Assembly: GCA_948537335.1 (NCBI GenBank)
Contig: CAOUJG010000006.1
Location: 1-61,839, forward strand
Length of the DNA: 61,839 nt
DNA from: an uncultured Eubacteriales bacterium
Lineage (GTDB): Bacteria; Bacillota; Clostridia; Oscillospirales; Acutalibacteraceae
Direction of reading: 5' to 3'
Below are positions 1 through 7,484 of the stretch, piece by piece; the stretch's first letter is position 1, and each line of letters begins with the position of its first letter. Both the position numbers and the translations under genes were made by a program. The notes under the pieces were generated by a model. It was not told the DNA's origin and ran no database searches. It saw only the letters and a program-made list of their open reading frames with translations.

Positions 1-2
1 CT

Positions 3-896
3 TTAAGCGGAATAGTATTTTCTCAAGATGGGTCAACTTTAGTGGCATATCCAGGTGGAAAAACAGGTGCTTATACCATCTCTGATGGCGTGACTACGAT
101 TGGGCCTTCTGCGTTTAATGGTTGCAGCGGCCTAACTTCTGTAACTATCCCAGGCAGCGTGACTTCGATTGGGGAGGGTGCGTTTTTGGACTGCAGCGGA
201 TTGACTTCTGTTACTATCCCAGACAGCGTGACCACGATTGGGCCTTCTGCGTTTTCTGGCTGCAGCGAGCTGGCTTCGGTGACTTACCCTGGGAAGGTTG
301 AGCCTCAACACGGCACTAATGTGTTTAATGGTTGTGATAGACTAACTTCAGTAAACGTTCCACAAAATTATGAAGGAGAAACATTCTGTGGCAAACCAGT
401 TAATAAAATGTCTGACCCAGATTCGTCAAGTGAAGGAGGATCTTCAGATACCACAGGCGATGGTGATACTTCAACTGGAAGGGAATCTTCAGATGTACCA
501 AGTGATGGTGATACCGCCGATAGTACAGCTGAAGGTACTTCAGGCACCACAGACGATAGTGATGCTTCAACTGGAGGGGAATCTCCAGATGTACCAAGTG
601 ATGGTGATACCGCCGATAGTACAACTGAAGGTACTTCAGGCACCACAGACGAAACGGATGCTTCTATTGTTGATTCTACAAGCGATGAGGGCGATAATGG
701 TCCTGTTAACCCGGGTGAAACTTCAAATAAAGGCAGCTCTAAAGCGGGAGTAATTGCAGGTTCGGTTGTTGCAGCAGTAGCTGTTGTTGCAGCTGTTGTC
801 GTGACTGCTGTGATGTATGTTAAGAAGCTTGCATGCTTTGGACGAGCAGCTGGTGGATCTACGTCTGAAGGTAACATTCCAGCAGAAGAAGTTTAA
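3..896 (+). CDS. BspA-like leucine-rich-repeat surface protein, 5' end outside the window
   Basis: The reading frame is open from base 3, so the true start lies upstream. The visible N-terminal part is at least three 23-residue LRR_5/BspA-type repeats (core SGLTSVTIP, then SVTxIGxxAF and a GC pair). It is followed by an acidic Ser/Thr/Asp/Glu stalk of about 110 residues, a hydrophobic segment rich in Ala and Val near the end, and a short tail with two Lys and one Cys. Repeats of this kind are known in surface proteins that bind host or cell ligands. There is no LPxTG motif, so anchoring appears to be by the C-terminal transmembrane helix. The architecture (LRR, stalk, single helix, short tail) resembles protist BspA-like proteins as well as bacterial ones. 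A secreted or membrane gene follows 31 bases downstream. The family call is firm; the ligand is unknown. Confidence 0.85.
   Translation, partial: LSGIVFSQDGSTLVAYPGGKTGAYTISDGVTTIGPSAFNGCSGLTSVTIPGSVTSIGEGAFLDCSGLTSVTIPDSVTTIGPSAFSGCSELASVTYPGKVEPQHGTNVFNGCDRLTSVNVPQNYEGETFCGKPVNKMSDPDSSSEGGSSDTTGDGDTSTGRESSDVPSDGDTADSTAEGTSGTTDDSDASTGGESPDVPSDGDTADSTTEGTSGTTDETDASIVDSTSDEGDNGPVNPGETSNKGSSKAGVIAGSVVAAVAVVAAVVVTAVMYVKKLACFGRAAGGSTSEGNIPAEEV
465..656 (+). repeat. Two tandem 96-bp units encoding the stalk of the LRR protein
   Basis: Bases 465-560 and 561-656 are near-identical copies (32 codons each) that differ at a few positions. Each encodes a DTSTG/DASTG start, a DVPSDGDTADST core and an EGTSGTTD end. 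The repeat keeps the reading frame, so it can change stalk length by slipped pairing or recombination without breaking the gene. Confidence 0.85.
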
Positions 897-927
897 AGCA
901 CAGTTTTAAGTTTAGGAAAGATCCAAA

Positions 928-1590
928 ATGAAAAAGATATTGTGTTTTTTGTTAACAGCTAGCCTTTTGCTAAATTTTAGCATGAACATATATGCAGAAA
1001 CCCTGCCACAACCACCTGTGGCAGGGCCAAAGGCTGAAATTGAGACAGTGAAAGACCACGCACAAACTGAATTTAAGTTTGTTGGCGTCCCGAATGTGCC
1101 AGCAGGTAAAGCCACACCTCTTAAAGAAAATGCCGATAACAATAAACCGGAATCTCTGCCTGAAGGGGAGCGCAAGGATGTCAAATCAACGGCATTGGTT
1201 GAAGTAGTCCCGGATGAGTTGGAGGAATACAACCCGGATGCATTCGACGAAGATTTTGATGGTGAACAGGGTTTTTCAAAAATGCAAATGGCTAAGAATA
1301 TCGCCGTGTACATGGTTAAATCCTTTGTTCACGACTTGAAGAGCTTCGTTATGTTCAACCCGTTAATCAAAATATCGTCATTCATAACATTTTGCGCCTG
1401 GGTATTCCCGTTGTATTTTCTTTATAAGAAAACAGGCATAGATGTGCCTGGAATGTATTCAGACTTTGCAATGAGGCACGCTAATTGGGACATCTTCTTT
1501 AGAAACCTATACAACGTGATCCCAATGACATTGGCTTCATTCATGATTAAGTATGGGCAGGAGGCATATTTTAAATTTAAAACAGCATAA
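928..1590 (+). CDS. Hypothetical exported protein with one internal membrane segment
   Basis: This 220-residue protein has a clear signal peptide (MKKILCF..., hydrophobic to about residue 20, probable cleavage after IYA at 21-23). A Pro/Glu/Asp-rich region (about 25-115) follows, then a hydrophobic helix near 146-166 and a basic C-terminus. Translation starts at ATG behind AGGAAAG. It lies 31 bases after the LRR surface protein and is probably cotranscribed, so a partner role at the cell surface is a reasonable guess. I do not recognise a family. The signal peptide and spacing support a real gene. Confidence 0.7.
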   Translation: MKKILCFLLTASLLLNFSMNIYAETLPQPPVAGPKAEIETVKDHAQTEFKFVGVPNVPAGKATPLKENADNNKPESLPEGERKDVKSTALVEVVPDELEEYNPDAFDEDFDGEQGFSKMQMAKNIAVYMVKSFVHDLKSFVMFNPLIKISSFITFCAWVFPLYFLYKKTGIDVPGMYSDFAMRHANWDIFFRNLYNVIPMTLASFMIKYGQEAYFKFKTA

Positions 1591-1619
1591 AAAAACAGAT
1601 CAAAACTTACTTAAAGGCT

Positions 1620-1696
1620 TGGTCCGAGTGACAGGAATTGAACCTGCGGCCTCTTGAACCCCATTCAAGCGCGCTACCAATCTGCGCCACACCCGG
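1620..1696 (-). tRNA. tRNA-Pro(GGG)
   Basis: On the minus strand the acceptor CCGGGTG pairs with CACTCGG (one G-T pair). The D arm is GCGC/GCGC, and the anticodon stem CTTGA/TCAAG holds the loop ATGGGGT with anticodon GGG. The T arm is normal and CCA is encoded after discriminator A. Length is 77 nt. Confidence 0.95.
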
Positions 1697-1710
1697 ATGC
1701 CTACATGTTT

Positions 1711-1739
1711 ATTTTATCATAAAGATTATACTTATTCAA
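1711..1739 (-). promoter_or_regulatory. Sigma-A promoter for tRNA-Pro
   Basis: Reading the minus strand there is TTGAAT, a 17-bp spacer, then TAAAAT, ending 15 bases before the tRNA. The spacer contains AAGTATAAT, almost the same as in the promoter at 51514-51542. Confidence 0.65.
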
Positions 1740-2236
1740 GAAGACACATCAAACAATTAATATTCCAAATATGATATTTTAAGTTTTAATATACTCGCTT
1801 TTAATAAGATACTACAATTAAGTTTTTGATTAATTGATCAGTTCAGGCATTAAATAAAGCTTTTTAAATGAATAAATTTTGCTTAAACATATTAGAAATA
1901 TCATCTTGATTTTTTATCTTTTTCTCCGATTTTTTTCTTTTAATTCTATGTCCGAAAAAAATACGCGGAACAAAAGGGTAAAGATTCTGTGATTTCTGCT
2001 CTCTTGTTGTTTTCCTCTAAAATCAGCTTCTTTTCAACAATTGACTATATCATATATCATGGGCTGTAAAAACATCAGGTTTTAATTTTTAAAACTAAAG
2101 TATTTTGTGAAAATTATCTATATATAAATTCGTATTTATAAAAATCACTTGTCTGATTTTAACGTATGATATTTAGATTTTACAACAAATTAAGCTTAGA
2201 TATTATAAGAATTTCTTATTTTTGCACGTTTATGGT
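1740..2236. other. AT-rich gene-free stretch
   Basis: About 500 bases between the tRNA-Pro promoter and the tRNA-Arg terminator hold no ORF with a ribosome binding site, no recognisable RNA and no repeat that I can see. Composition is strongly AT-rich, in keeping with decayed or spacer DNA. Confidence 0.5.
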
Positions 2237-2278
2237 CAAAAAAAATGAACCAGACGCCCCGAAGGACGCCCGGTTCAT
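2237..2278 (-). terminator. Intrinsic terminator after tRNA-Arg
   Basis: On the minus strand a 15-bp stem (ATGAACCGGGCGTCC pairing with GGGCGTCTGGTTCAT, some G-T pairs) closes a TTCG loop and is followed by eight T. It lies 45 bases downstream of tRNA-Arg and is one of the strongest terminators in the window. Confidence 0.9.
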
Positions 2279-2322
2279 ATTTAATTAAAAAGAAAAGGAA
2301 TTAAAAAATTTATAGACGTACG

Positions 2323-2399
2323 TGGCGCGCCAGAAGGGATTCGAACCCCTGACCTCTTGGTTCGTAGCCAAACACTCTATCCAACTGAGCTACTGGCGC
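2323..2399 (-). tRNA. tRNA-Arg(ACG)
   Basis: The acceptor GCGCCAG pairs with CTGGCGC. The anticodon stem TTGG/CCAA holds the loop CTACGAA with anticodon ACG, which is normally deaminated to ICG. CCA is encoded after discriminator G. Length is 77 nt. Confidence 0.96.
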
Positions 2400-2412
2400 A
2401 CGCTGCAACGTT

Positions 2413-2441
2413 ATATTAGCACATTCGATTCAAGAAATCAA
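2413..2441 (-). promoter_or_regulatory. Promoter for tRNA-Arg
   Basis: Minus strand TTGATT, 17-bp spacer, TAATAT, ending 13 bases before the tRNA 5' end. Confidence 0.55.
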
Positions 2442-2584
2442 GCTGCGCGACTCAAATTCAGATGCTTGTTTAAATACTCGAGGCAAAAACAATAAAAATT
2501 AGTAAAAAAGGCCATAAACCTAATAAAATATTTTTAAATTCTCCAAAAAACTCCAAATTTGAGGCCCCAAAAGCGTATTACAAT

Positions 2585-3421
2585 TTAACTAAAAAGCGCA
2601 AAATACAGAAGAACAATGACTCCGAGCGCTATTCGATAATATCCAAAGAGCTTAAAGTCGTGCTTTTTTATGTAGCTCATTAAAAATTTTATTGCCCAAA
2701 TCGACACCAAAAACGCCACCATAACGCCGGAAATCAATATGCCTATTTCTGTAATCGAAAAACTCATACCGACTTTTAACACATATTTCAAAAGTTTAAG
2801 TCCGCTCGCGCCGAACATTACAGGAATTGCCAAGAAAAATGAATACTCTGCAGCAACACTTCGAGAAGCTCCCAACATGCTAGCGCCGATGATTGTAGCT
2901 CCGGAGCGCGACGTGCCGGGGACTAAGGCTAAAACCTGAAATACGCCTATTAAGAGCGCTGTTTTGTAGTCTAGCTTATTTAGCCGGTCTATTGGGGCTT
3001 GGCGGTTTTTATTTTCTATAATCAAAAATAGAATTCCATATAAAATCAGCATTAGCGCCACTGTTACCGGGCTATATAATTTTTCGTGGATAAAATCATC
3101 GAGCAAAAATCCTACAACGGCGGCCGGGATGCATCCTACTATTACTTTTCCCCACAGGCTGAGCGTCTCTTTTTTCTCGGTCTCGCTTTTCCGCTTTGAA
3201 AGTGGATTCAGCTTGTTAAAGTACAAGTAAAGCACCGCCAAGATTGACCCCAGCTGCACTACCACCAGGAACATGTCTAGGAAGGACTTCGTCACGTTGA
3301 GCCTTATGAATTCGTCCAGCAAAATCATGTGCCCCGTGCTGCTTATCGGCAACCACTCTGTTATGCCCTGCACCACGCCGATGACCACTGCTTTTAATAT
3401 CTCTACCACGTTACCAAACAT
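2585..3421 (-). CDS. uppP: Undecaprenyl-diphosphate phosphatase (UppP/BacA)
   Basis: This integral membrane enzyme removes a phosphate from undecaprenyl diphosphate to recycle the lipid carrier of peptidoglycan and wall polymer synthesis; it also confers some bacitracin tolerance. The two family signatures are present: QGITEWLPISSTGH near the N-terminus and PGTSRSGATIIG in the middle. About eight hydrophobic segments fit the family. I place the start at the ATG giving MFGNVVEI (278 residues, the usual length). The frame is open to an earlier ATG at 3508, which would add a hydrophobic 29-residue extension and would sit only about 20 bases from the predicted transcription start, so the longer form cannot be excluded. 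It is divergent from the NifU-like gene. Confidence 0.95.
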   Translation of the reverse strand: MFGNVVEILKAVVIGVVQGITEWLPISSTGHMILLDEFIRLNVTKSFLDMFLVVVQLGSILAVLYLYFNKLNPLSKRKSETEKKETLSLWGKVIVGCIPAAVVGFLLDDFIHEKLYSPVTVALMLILYGILFLIIENKNRQAPIDRLNKLDYKTALLIGVFQVLALVPGTSRSGATIIGASMLGASRSVAAEYSFFLAIPVMFGASGLKLLKYVLKVGMSFSITEIGILISGVMVAFLVSIWAIKFLMSYIKKHDFKLFGYYRIALGVIVLLYFALFS

Positions 3422-3536
3422 ACCTGTTAACCCCACTCTTGCTGCAAATCTCAGTATCACAAAAAATAGTTTCGCCGCGCAAAGCCGCATTACAGCTAAA
3501 ATTAGCATTTTTAACTCTTACGCCGGCATATATTAA

Positions 3537-3565
3537 ATTATGTTTCATTTTTGGCGCCAAGTCAA
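3537..3565 (-). promoter_or_regulatory. Promoter for uppP
   Basis: Minus strand TTGACT, 17-bp spacer, CATAAT. It is divergent from, and about 35 bases away from, the promoter of the NifU-like gene. Confidence 0.7.
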
Positions 3566-3584
3566 GAAAAATCGGCCAGCTATT

Positions 3585-3621
3585 GCAAAAATTGCTGATT
3601 GCGCAAGGCGCGAAAAAGAAT
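3585..3621. repeat. Intergenic repeat copy 1 (second copy at 51581-51626)
   Basis: Thirty-seven bases beginning GCAAAAATTGCTGATTG and ending AAGGCGCGAAAAAGAAT match 51581-51626 at about 32 of 37 positions, with extra bases in the other copy. It sits between divergent genes and overlaps the -35 region of the promoter at 3599-3627. Confidence 0.6.
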
Positions 3622-3627
3622 TATACT
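3599..3627 (+). promoter_or_regulatory. Promoter of the NifU-like/GGGtGRT operon, with palindrome TTGCGCAA
   Basis: TTGCGC, 17-bp spacer, TATACT. The -35 box is part of the palindrome TTGCGCAA (3599-3606), which also occurs within the promoter of the TPP riboswitch at 5405-5412, so it may be an operator. Confidence 0.6.
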
Positions 3628-3677
3628 AAAATACGACAAGCATTTCACCTAAAAAAGCGAAAGGAGCTGCGGTACGC

Positions 3678-4370
3678 ATGGAATACTCCGCAAAAGTTGA
3701 GCAGATGTGCCACGTAAACAGCTGCCCGAGCCACGGGCCTTCGGCTATTCCGGAAGAGGGCAAGTGGATAAAGGCCTACCACATCGCGGATATCTCTGGG
3801 TTGTCGCACGGAATCGGCTGGTGTGCGCCTCAGCAAGGAGCCTGCAAATTGACATTGAACGTGAAGAACGGGGTAATCGAGGAGGCGCTCGTAGAGACCA
3901 TCGGGTGCTCCGGCATGACGCATTCTGCCGCGATGGCTGCAGAAATCCTGCCCGGAAAGACTCTGCTAGAGGCCTTGAACACCGACTTAGTCTGCGATGC
4001 CATCAACGTTGCCATGCGTGAGATCTTCAAACAATTCGCTTACGGTCGGACTCAGACGGCTTTTTCCGAAGGTGGACTACCAATTGGCGCAGGTTTGGAG
4101 GACCTTGGCAAAGGAGAACGCTCGCAGGTTGGCACAATGTACAGCACCAAGCTCGCTGGAGTGCGATATCTCGAGACGGCCGAGGGGTACATATTGTCTT
4201 TGGGGCTCAACGACGACAGTGAGATCTGCGGGTACAAATTTGTAAATGTGGGCCAAATGATGGAAGATATCCGAAATGGTACGGCTCCAAACGATGCCTA
4301 CACGCAAAACATTAATACCTACGGGAAATACGAAGCTGCCGCGCGATACATCGACCCGCGCAATAACTAA
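3678..4370 (+). CDS. NifU/IscU-like iron-sulfur scaffold protein (partner of GGGtGRT protein)
   Basis: This 230-residue protein resembles the NifU_N/SufU scaffold fold. Cysteines lie at 11, 16, 49, 56, 77, 106 and 184, and a GCSGMTHSAA motif at 76-84 matches the conserved Cys loop of IscU-type scaffolds. It is longer than ordinary SufU (about 140-150), with an N-terminal Cys/His segment and an extra C-terminal part. An AGGAG lies 14 bases before the ATG. In Clostridia this protein is typically encoded next to the GGGtGRT protein, as here, with a 12-base gap. The pair probably acts together in binding or transferring an Fe-S cluster, but its substrate is not known to me. No sufS or cysteine desulfurase is nearby. 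Confidence 0.85.
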   Translation: MEYSAKVEQMCHVNSCPSHGPSAIPEEGKWIKAYHIADISGLSHGIGWCAPQQGACKLTLNVKNGVIEEALVETIGCSGMTHSAAMAAEILPGKTLLEALNTDLVCDAINVAMREIFKQFAYGRTQTAFSEGGLPIGAGLEDLGKGERSQVGTMYSTKLAGVRYLETAEGYILSLGLNDDSEICGYKFVNVGQMMEDIRNGTAPNDAYTQNINTYGKYEAAARYIDPRNN

Positions 4371-4382
4371 AGGAGGCTGGCT

Positions 4383-5396
4383 ATGACCGATTCTACAAAC
4401 TTTGAAGGCAAGGAGCACCGCATGGGGAAAATCGCGGCGTGCCTCGATAAATACGGCATTGACTCTCTTAGCGCTGCGCAGGATATCTGCAAAAACCGCG
4501 ACATAGACGTTTTTGCCACGATAAAAAAGATTCAGCCCATAGCTTTTGGCGACGCTTGCTGGGCGTATACCTTGGGCTGCGCAGTTGCTATTAAGACTGC
4601 CGCGCAGACGGCTCCAGAGGCTGCAAAATTGATTGGTGTTGGCTTGGAGGCCTTTTGTATCCCGGGTTCTGTTGCCGAACAGCGCCACGTTGGCCTTGGT
4701 CACGGAAATTTGGCGGCTATGCTTCTTATGGACTCTACTGAATGCTTCGCTTTCATCGCGGGGCACGAGTCTTTTGCCGCTGCAGAGGGTGCCATCGGAA
4801 TTGTGAGTGCTGCAAATAAAGCTCGCAAGCGGCCTCTTCGCGTAATTTTGAATGGCCTGGGCAAGGACGCGGCGTACATTATCTCGCGGGTTAACGGCTT
4901 TACCTACGTTAAAACCAGTTTTGACCATGCTTCTGGCGCTTTGAGCGTTATTGAAGAGAAAGCTTTCTCCTCCGGCGAGCGCGCTAAAATCTGGTGTTTT
5001 GGCGCCGACGATGCTATGGAAGGCGTTGCTATCATGCAGCACGAGAACGTTGATATCTCTATCACCGGCAACTCGACGAATCCAACGCGATTTCAGCACC
5101 TTGTTGCAGGCATTTACAAAAAATGGGCAACTGAAAACGGCAAAAAATATTTCTCGGTCGCTTCGGGTGGTGGCACTGGTCGCACGCTGCATCCGGATAA
5201 CGTCGCGGCTGGCCCGGCTTCTTACGGCCTCACTGACTCTATGGGGCGCATGCACTGCGATGTTCAGTTTGCCGGTTCGTCGTCTGTTCCGGCACATGTG
5301 GAAATGATGGGCCTAGTCGGTATGGGAAATAATCCTATGGTCGGAGCTACGGTTGCCTGCGCGGTCGCCGTTTATGAGGCCGTAAATAAAAAGTGA
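4383..5396 (+). CDS. GGGtGRT family protein
   Basis: The family is named after the motif GGGTGRT, found here at residues 262-268, with a Gly-rich C-terminus (GMGNNPMVGAT). The 337-residue protein has no signal peptide or membrane helix, so it is cytoplasmic. It carries several short conserved patches (CIPGSVAEQRHVGLGHGN at 92-109; GHESFAAAEGA at 127-137). A strong AGGAGG lies 8 bases before the ATG. It is cotranscribed with the NifU-like scaffold. The family is widespread in anaerobic Firmicutes but I know of no demonstrated activity. The Gly-rich motif could bind a nucleotide or phosphate; this is inference only. Confidence 0.9.
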   Translation: MTDSTNFEGKEHRMGKIAACLDKYGIDSLSAAQDICKNRDIDVFATIKKIQPIAFGDACWAYTLGCAVAIKTAAQTAPEAAKLIGVGLEAFCIPGSVAEQRHVGLGHGNLAAMLLMDSTECFAFIAGHESFAAAEGAIGIVSAANKARKRPLRVILNGLGKDAAYIISRVNGFTYVKTSFDHASGALSVIEEKAFSSGERAKIWCFGADDAMEGVAIMQHENVDISITGNSTNPTRFQHLVAGIYKKWATENGKKYFSVASGGGTGRTLHPDNVAAGPASYGLTDSMGRMHCDVQFAGSSSVPAHVEMMGLVGMGNNPMVGATVACAVAVYEAVNKK

Positions 5397-5425
5397 TTTA
5401 CATTTTGCGCAAACTGTGTTATAAT
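5397..5425 (+). promoter_or_regulatory. Promoter of the thiamine-precursor operon
   Basis: TTTACA, 17-bp spacer, TATAAT, beginning at the stop codon of the GGGtGRT gene. The spacer contains the palindrome TTTGCGCAAA (5404-5413). Confidence 0.75.
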
Positions 5426-5439
5426 TGTTGCAAGTTAAA

Positions 5440-5534
5440 AAAGGGGTGTTGGCGGGCGTTTTGGCGCCGCCGGCTGAGAACGGTTTCGTAACCCATGACC
5501 TGATTCGGGTAATGCCGACGGAGGAAAGTATTGG
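5440..5534 (+). promoter_or_regulatory. TPP riboswitch (THI element)
   Basis: The conserved blocks are in order: GGGGTG at the 5' side, GGCTGAGA, GTAACCCATGACCTGAT, GGGTAATGCC, and GGAGGAAA at the 3' side. They form the five-helix thiamine pyrophosphate aptamer. It is followed by an intrinsic terminator and then the ABC importer genes, so excess TPP should stop transcription. Confidence 0.95.
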
Positions 5535-5565
5535 ATTGTGGCTTGTTTTCAGGCTAAGTTTTTCG

Positions 5566-5619
5566 CCGTCTGCAGGGGTGTTGTATTATCTCCCGTTGCA
5601 GACGGATTTTTATTTTTTC
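5566..5619 (+). terminator. Riboswitch-controlled intrinsic terminator
   Basis: CCGTCTGCA (5566-5574) pairs with TGCAGACGG (5597-5605), with further GGGG/CTCCC pairing inside, followed by ATTTTTATTTTTT. It lies between the TPP aptamer and the first gene and is the likely expression platform. Confidence 0.88.
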
Positions 5620-5686
5620 GCAATTAAAATTATTGAGATTGGTATTGGGTTGGAGATTTAAATCAACTATAAAGTGAGAAAAAATA

Positions 5687-6448
5687 ATGATTAAAAAGTT
5701 TGTAAAGTTGAATCTGCCCGCGATGATTTTTGTTTTGGTTTTGATATTCATCTGGAGCGCAGTGTCGGAGTCTGGCGCCATTCCGCAGTTTATACTGCCT
5801 TCACCCGGCGCTACGTTCACGGCACTCATTAAAAATTTGCCGGTACTGCTGCAACATTCGGTCACTACGCTCTTAGAAACGGCTTTGGGGCTACTTTTTA
5901 GCGTGATTCTTGCCATTATCTTTGCAGTTTTGATGGATCGATTTGTAACGATAAAACGTGCGATTTATCCGGTTTTAATCGTGACACAGACGGTGCCAAC
6001 CATTGCCATAGCGCCATTTATCGTATTGCTTTTTGGCTATGATATGCTGCCAAAAGTCATTTTGGTGGTGATTTGCTGCTTTTTTCCTATCGCCATCTCG
6101 CTTTGTGACGGACTTTCTAATGTTGAGGCCGATTACTTAAACCTGATGCGCGGCATGAACGCCACGTACACGCAGACTTTGCTCCATTTGAAGATTCCGT
6201 TCGCTGCGCCTTCATTTTTTTCGGGCTTGAAGGTCTCGGTCACATACGCGTTTATCAGCGCGGTGGTCGCCGAATGGCTGGGCGGAACCCGCGGGCTCGG
6301 TGTTTACATGACTCGGGTTAAGTCAGCTTATGCGTTTGACAGGCTTTTTGCGTCGATATTTTTCATATCGGTCGTGAGTTTTGCCTTTGTGAAGGTGATT
6401 GAGTTTGCGCAAAAAATGGTGCTAAATCGCCTTCATCTAGACGCTTAA
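5687..6448 (+). CDS. thiX: ABC transporter permease for a thiamine pyrimidine precursor (ThiX-like)
   Basis: A 253-residue inner-membrane permease of the BPD_transp_1 (SsuC/TauC/ThiX) family with about six hydrophobic segments. The EAA loop is visible near 144-166 (EADYLNLMRGMNATYTQ). Control by a TPP riboswitch and the following THI5-like binding protein point to uptake of hydroxymethylpyrimidine or its formylamino precursor. The start is ATG; the SD is weak (GTGAG), so translation may depend on the leader. The ABC family is certain; the exact substrate is inferred from context. Confidence 0.88.
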   Translation: MIKKFVKLNLPAMIFVLVLIFIWSAVSESGAIPQFILPSPGATFTALIKNLPVLLQHSVTTLLETALGLLFSVILAIIFAVLMDRFVTIKRAIYPVLIVTQTVPTIAIAPFIVLLFGYDMLPKVILVVICCFFPIAISLCDGLSNVEADYLNLMRGMNATYTQTLLHLKIPFAAPSFFSGLKVSVTYAFISAVVAEWLGGTRGLGVYMTRVKSAYAFDRLFASIFFISVVSFAFVKVIEFAQKMVLNRLHLDA

Positions 6449-6463
6449 AGGAGCCAGAAGCAA

Positions 6464-7477
6464 ATGCAAAATAGAAAAACCACCGGATGCATAGCCAGTT
6501 GTGTCGCTTTAATTTTGATTTTTATCGCAGTGGCTTGTGTCTATTTAGGGCCTCATAATAGCGATAATTCTCTGCAAAAGGTCACGATTTTGCTAGATTG
6601 GACGCCGAATACAAATCACACTGGAATTTATGTGGCGCAAAATCTGGGGTACTTTCGCGATGAAGGGCTTGAGGTAACGATACAGCAGCCGCCTCAAGAA
6701 AGCTCCACCGCGCTGGTCGCTGCAGGCAAGGTCGAATTCGCTGTGGCTTTTCAAGACTTTTTGGCGCCAGCCCTAACTTCGGACACTCCGCTGCCGATTA
6801 AGGCCGTGGCTGCCATCGCGCAGCACAATACTTCGGGCATTGTCTGCAAGAAGTCCGCAAATATCCGCACCTATGCTGACTTGGAGTTTAAAAATTACTC
6901 AACTTTTGACAATTTTATCGAGCTCGCATTGCTGAAATACTGCGTGGAGTCGCAGGGTGGCAGGTTTGAGAACATCAACTTGATACGCAGCCAGACAAAT
7001 AACATCGCTGCGGCGCTTGGAACCAATGTTGATGCGGCATGGGGATATTTTGGTATCGAGAGAATTATTGCGACTAGTTTTGGCATCGAAAATGATTTCC
7101 TTTTCTTTCGCGATGTGGACCCTGTTCTCGACTTTTACACGCCGGTTTTGATTTGCAACGAGAGCTACATTAATCGCAGTCCGGCGGTCATAAGGAAAGT
7201 TTTGACGGCGCTTTCGAAAGGCTACAGTTTTGCAGCAACACATCCGAAAGAAGCTGCAGATATCTTGGTTGAGTGCGTACCGGAGCTTGATTGCACCACT
7301 ACGCTCGAGAGCCAAAAATACATGTCCGCGCAGTATATAAGCGACGCCCCAAGCTGGGGAAGAATCGACGCCGCGCGGTGGAATAATTTTTACGACTGGC
7401 TGTTTGAAAAACGGATTATAAAAAGGCAAATTCCGCACGGGTCCACCTTTACGAACGAGTTTTTGCCGGAATGTTAG
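6464..7477 (+). CDS. thiY: ABC transporter substrate-binding protein, NMT1/THI5-like (ThiY-like)
   Basis: This 337-residue protein has an N-terminal hydrophobic segment ending in AVAC (Cys25), which resembles a lipobox. The mature part begins VTILLDWTPNTNHTGIYVA, typical of the THI5/NMT1-like family that binds pyrimidine precursors of thiamine. A GGAG lies before the ATG, 15 bases after the permease stop. It should capture the precursor outside the membrane and pass it to the ThiX-like permease. No thiC, thiD or thiE is in the window, so this is a salvage locus as far as can be seen. Confidence 0.9.
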   Translation: MQNRKTTGCIASCVALILIFIAVACVYLGPHNSDNSLQKVTILLDWTPNTNHTGIYVAQNLGYFRDEGLEVTIQQPPQESSTALVAAGKVEFAVAFQDFLAPALTSDTPLPIKAVAAIAQHNTSGIVCKKSANIRTYADLEFKNYSTFDNFIELALLKYCVESQGGRFENINLIRSQTNNIAAALGTNVDAAWGYFGIERIIATSFGIENDFLFFRDVDPVLDFYTPVLICNESYINRSPAVIRKVLTALSKGYSFAATHPKEAADILVECVPELDCTTTLESQKYMSAQYISDAPSWGRIDAARWNNFYDWLFEKRIIKRQIPHGSTFTNEFLPEC

Positions 7478-7484
7478 GAGTATT

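Noticed and set aside
368..877. Minus-strand ORF opposite the LRR stalk
   Set aside because: It is a low-complexity shadow of the repeat-rich plus-strand gene, without a ribosome binding site.
4077..5297. Long 406-residue minus-strand ORF opposite the GGGtGRT gene
   Set aside because: It mirrors a well-supported plus-strand gene with strong SD and a family motif; the ORF has no SD and no recognisable protein pattern.
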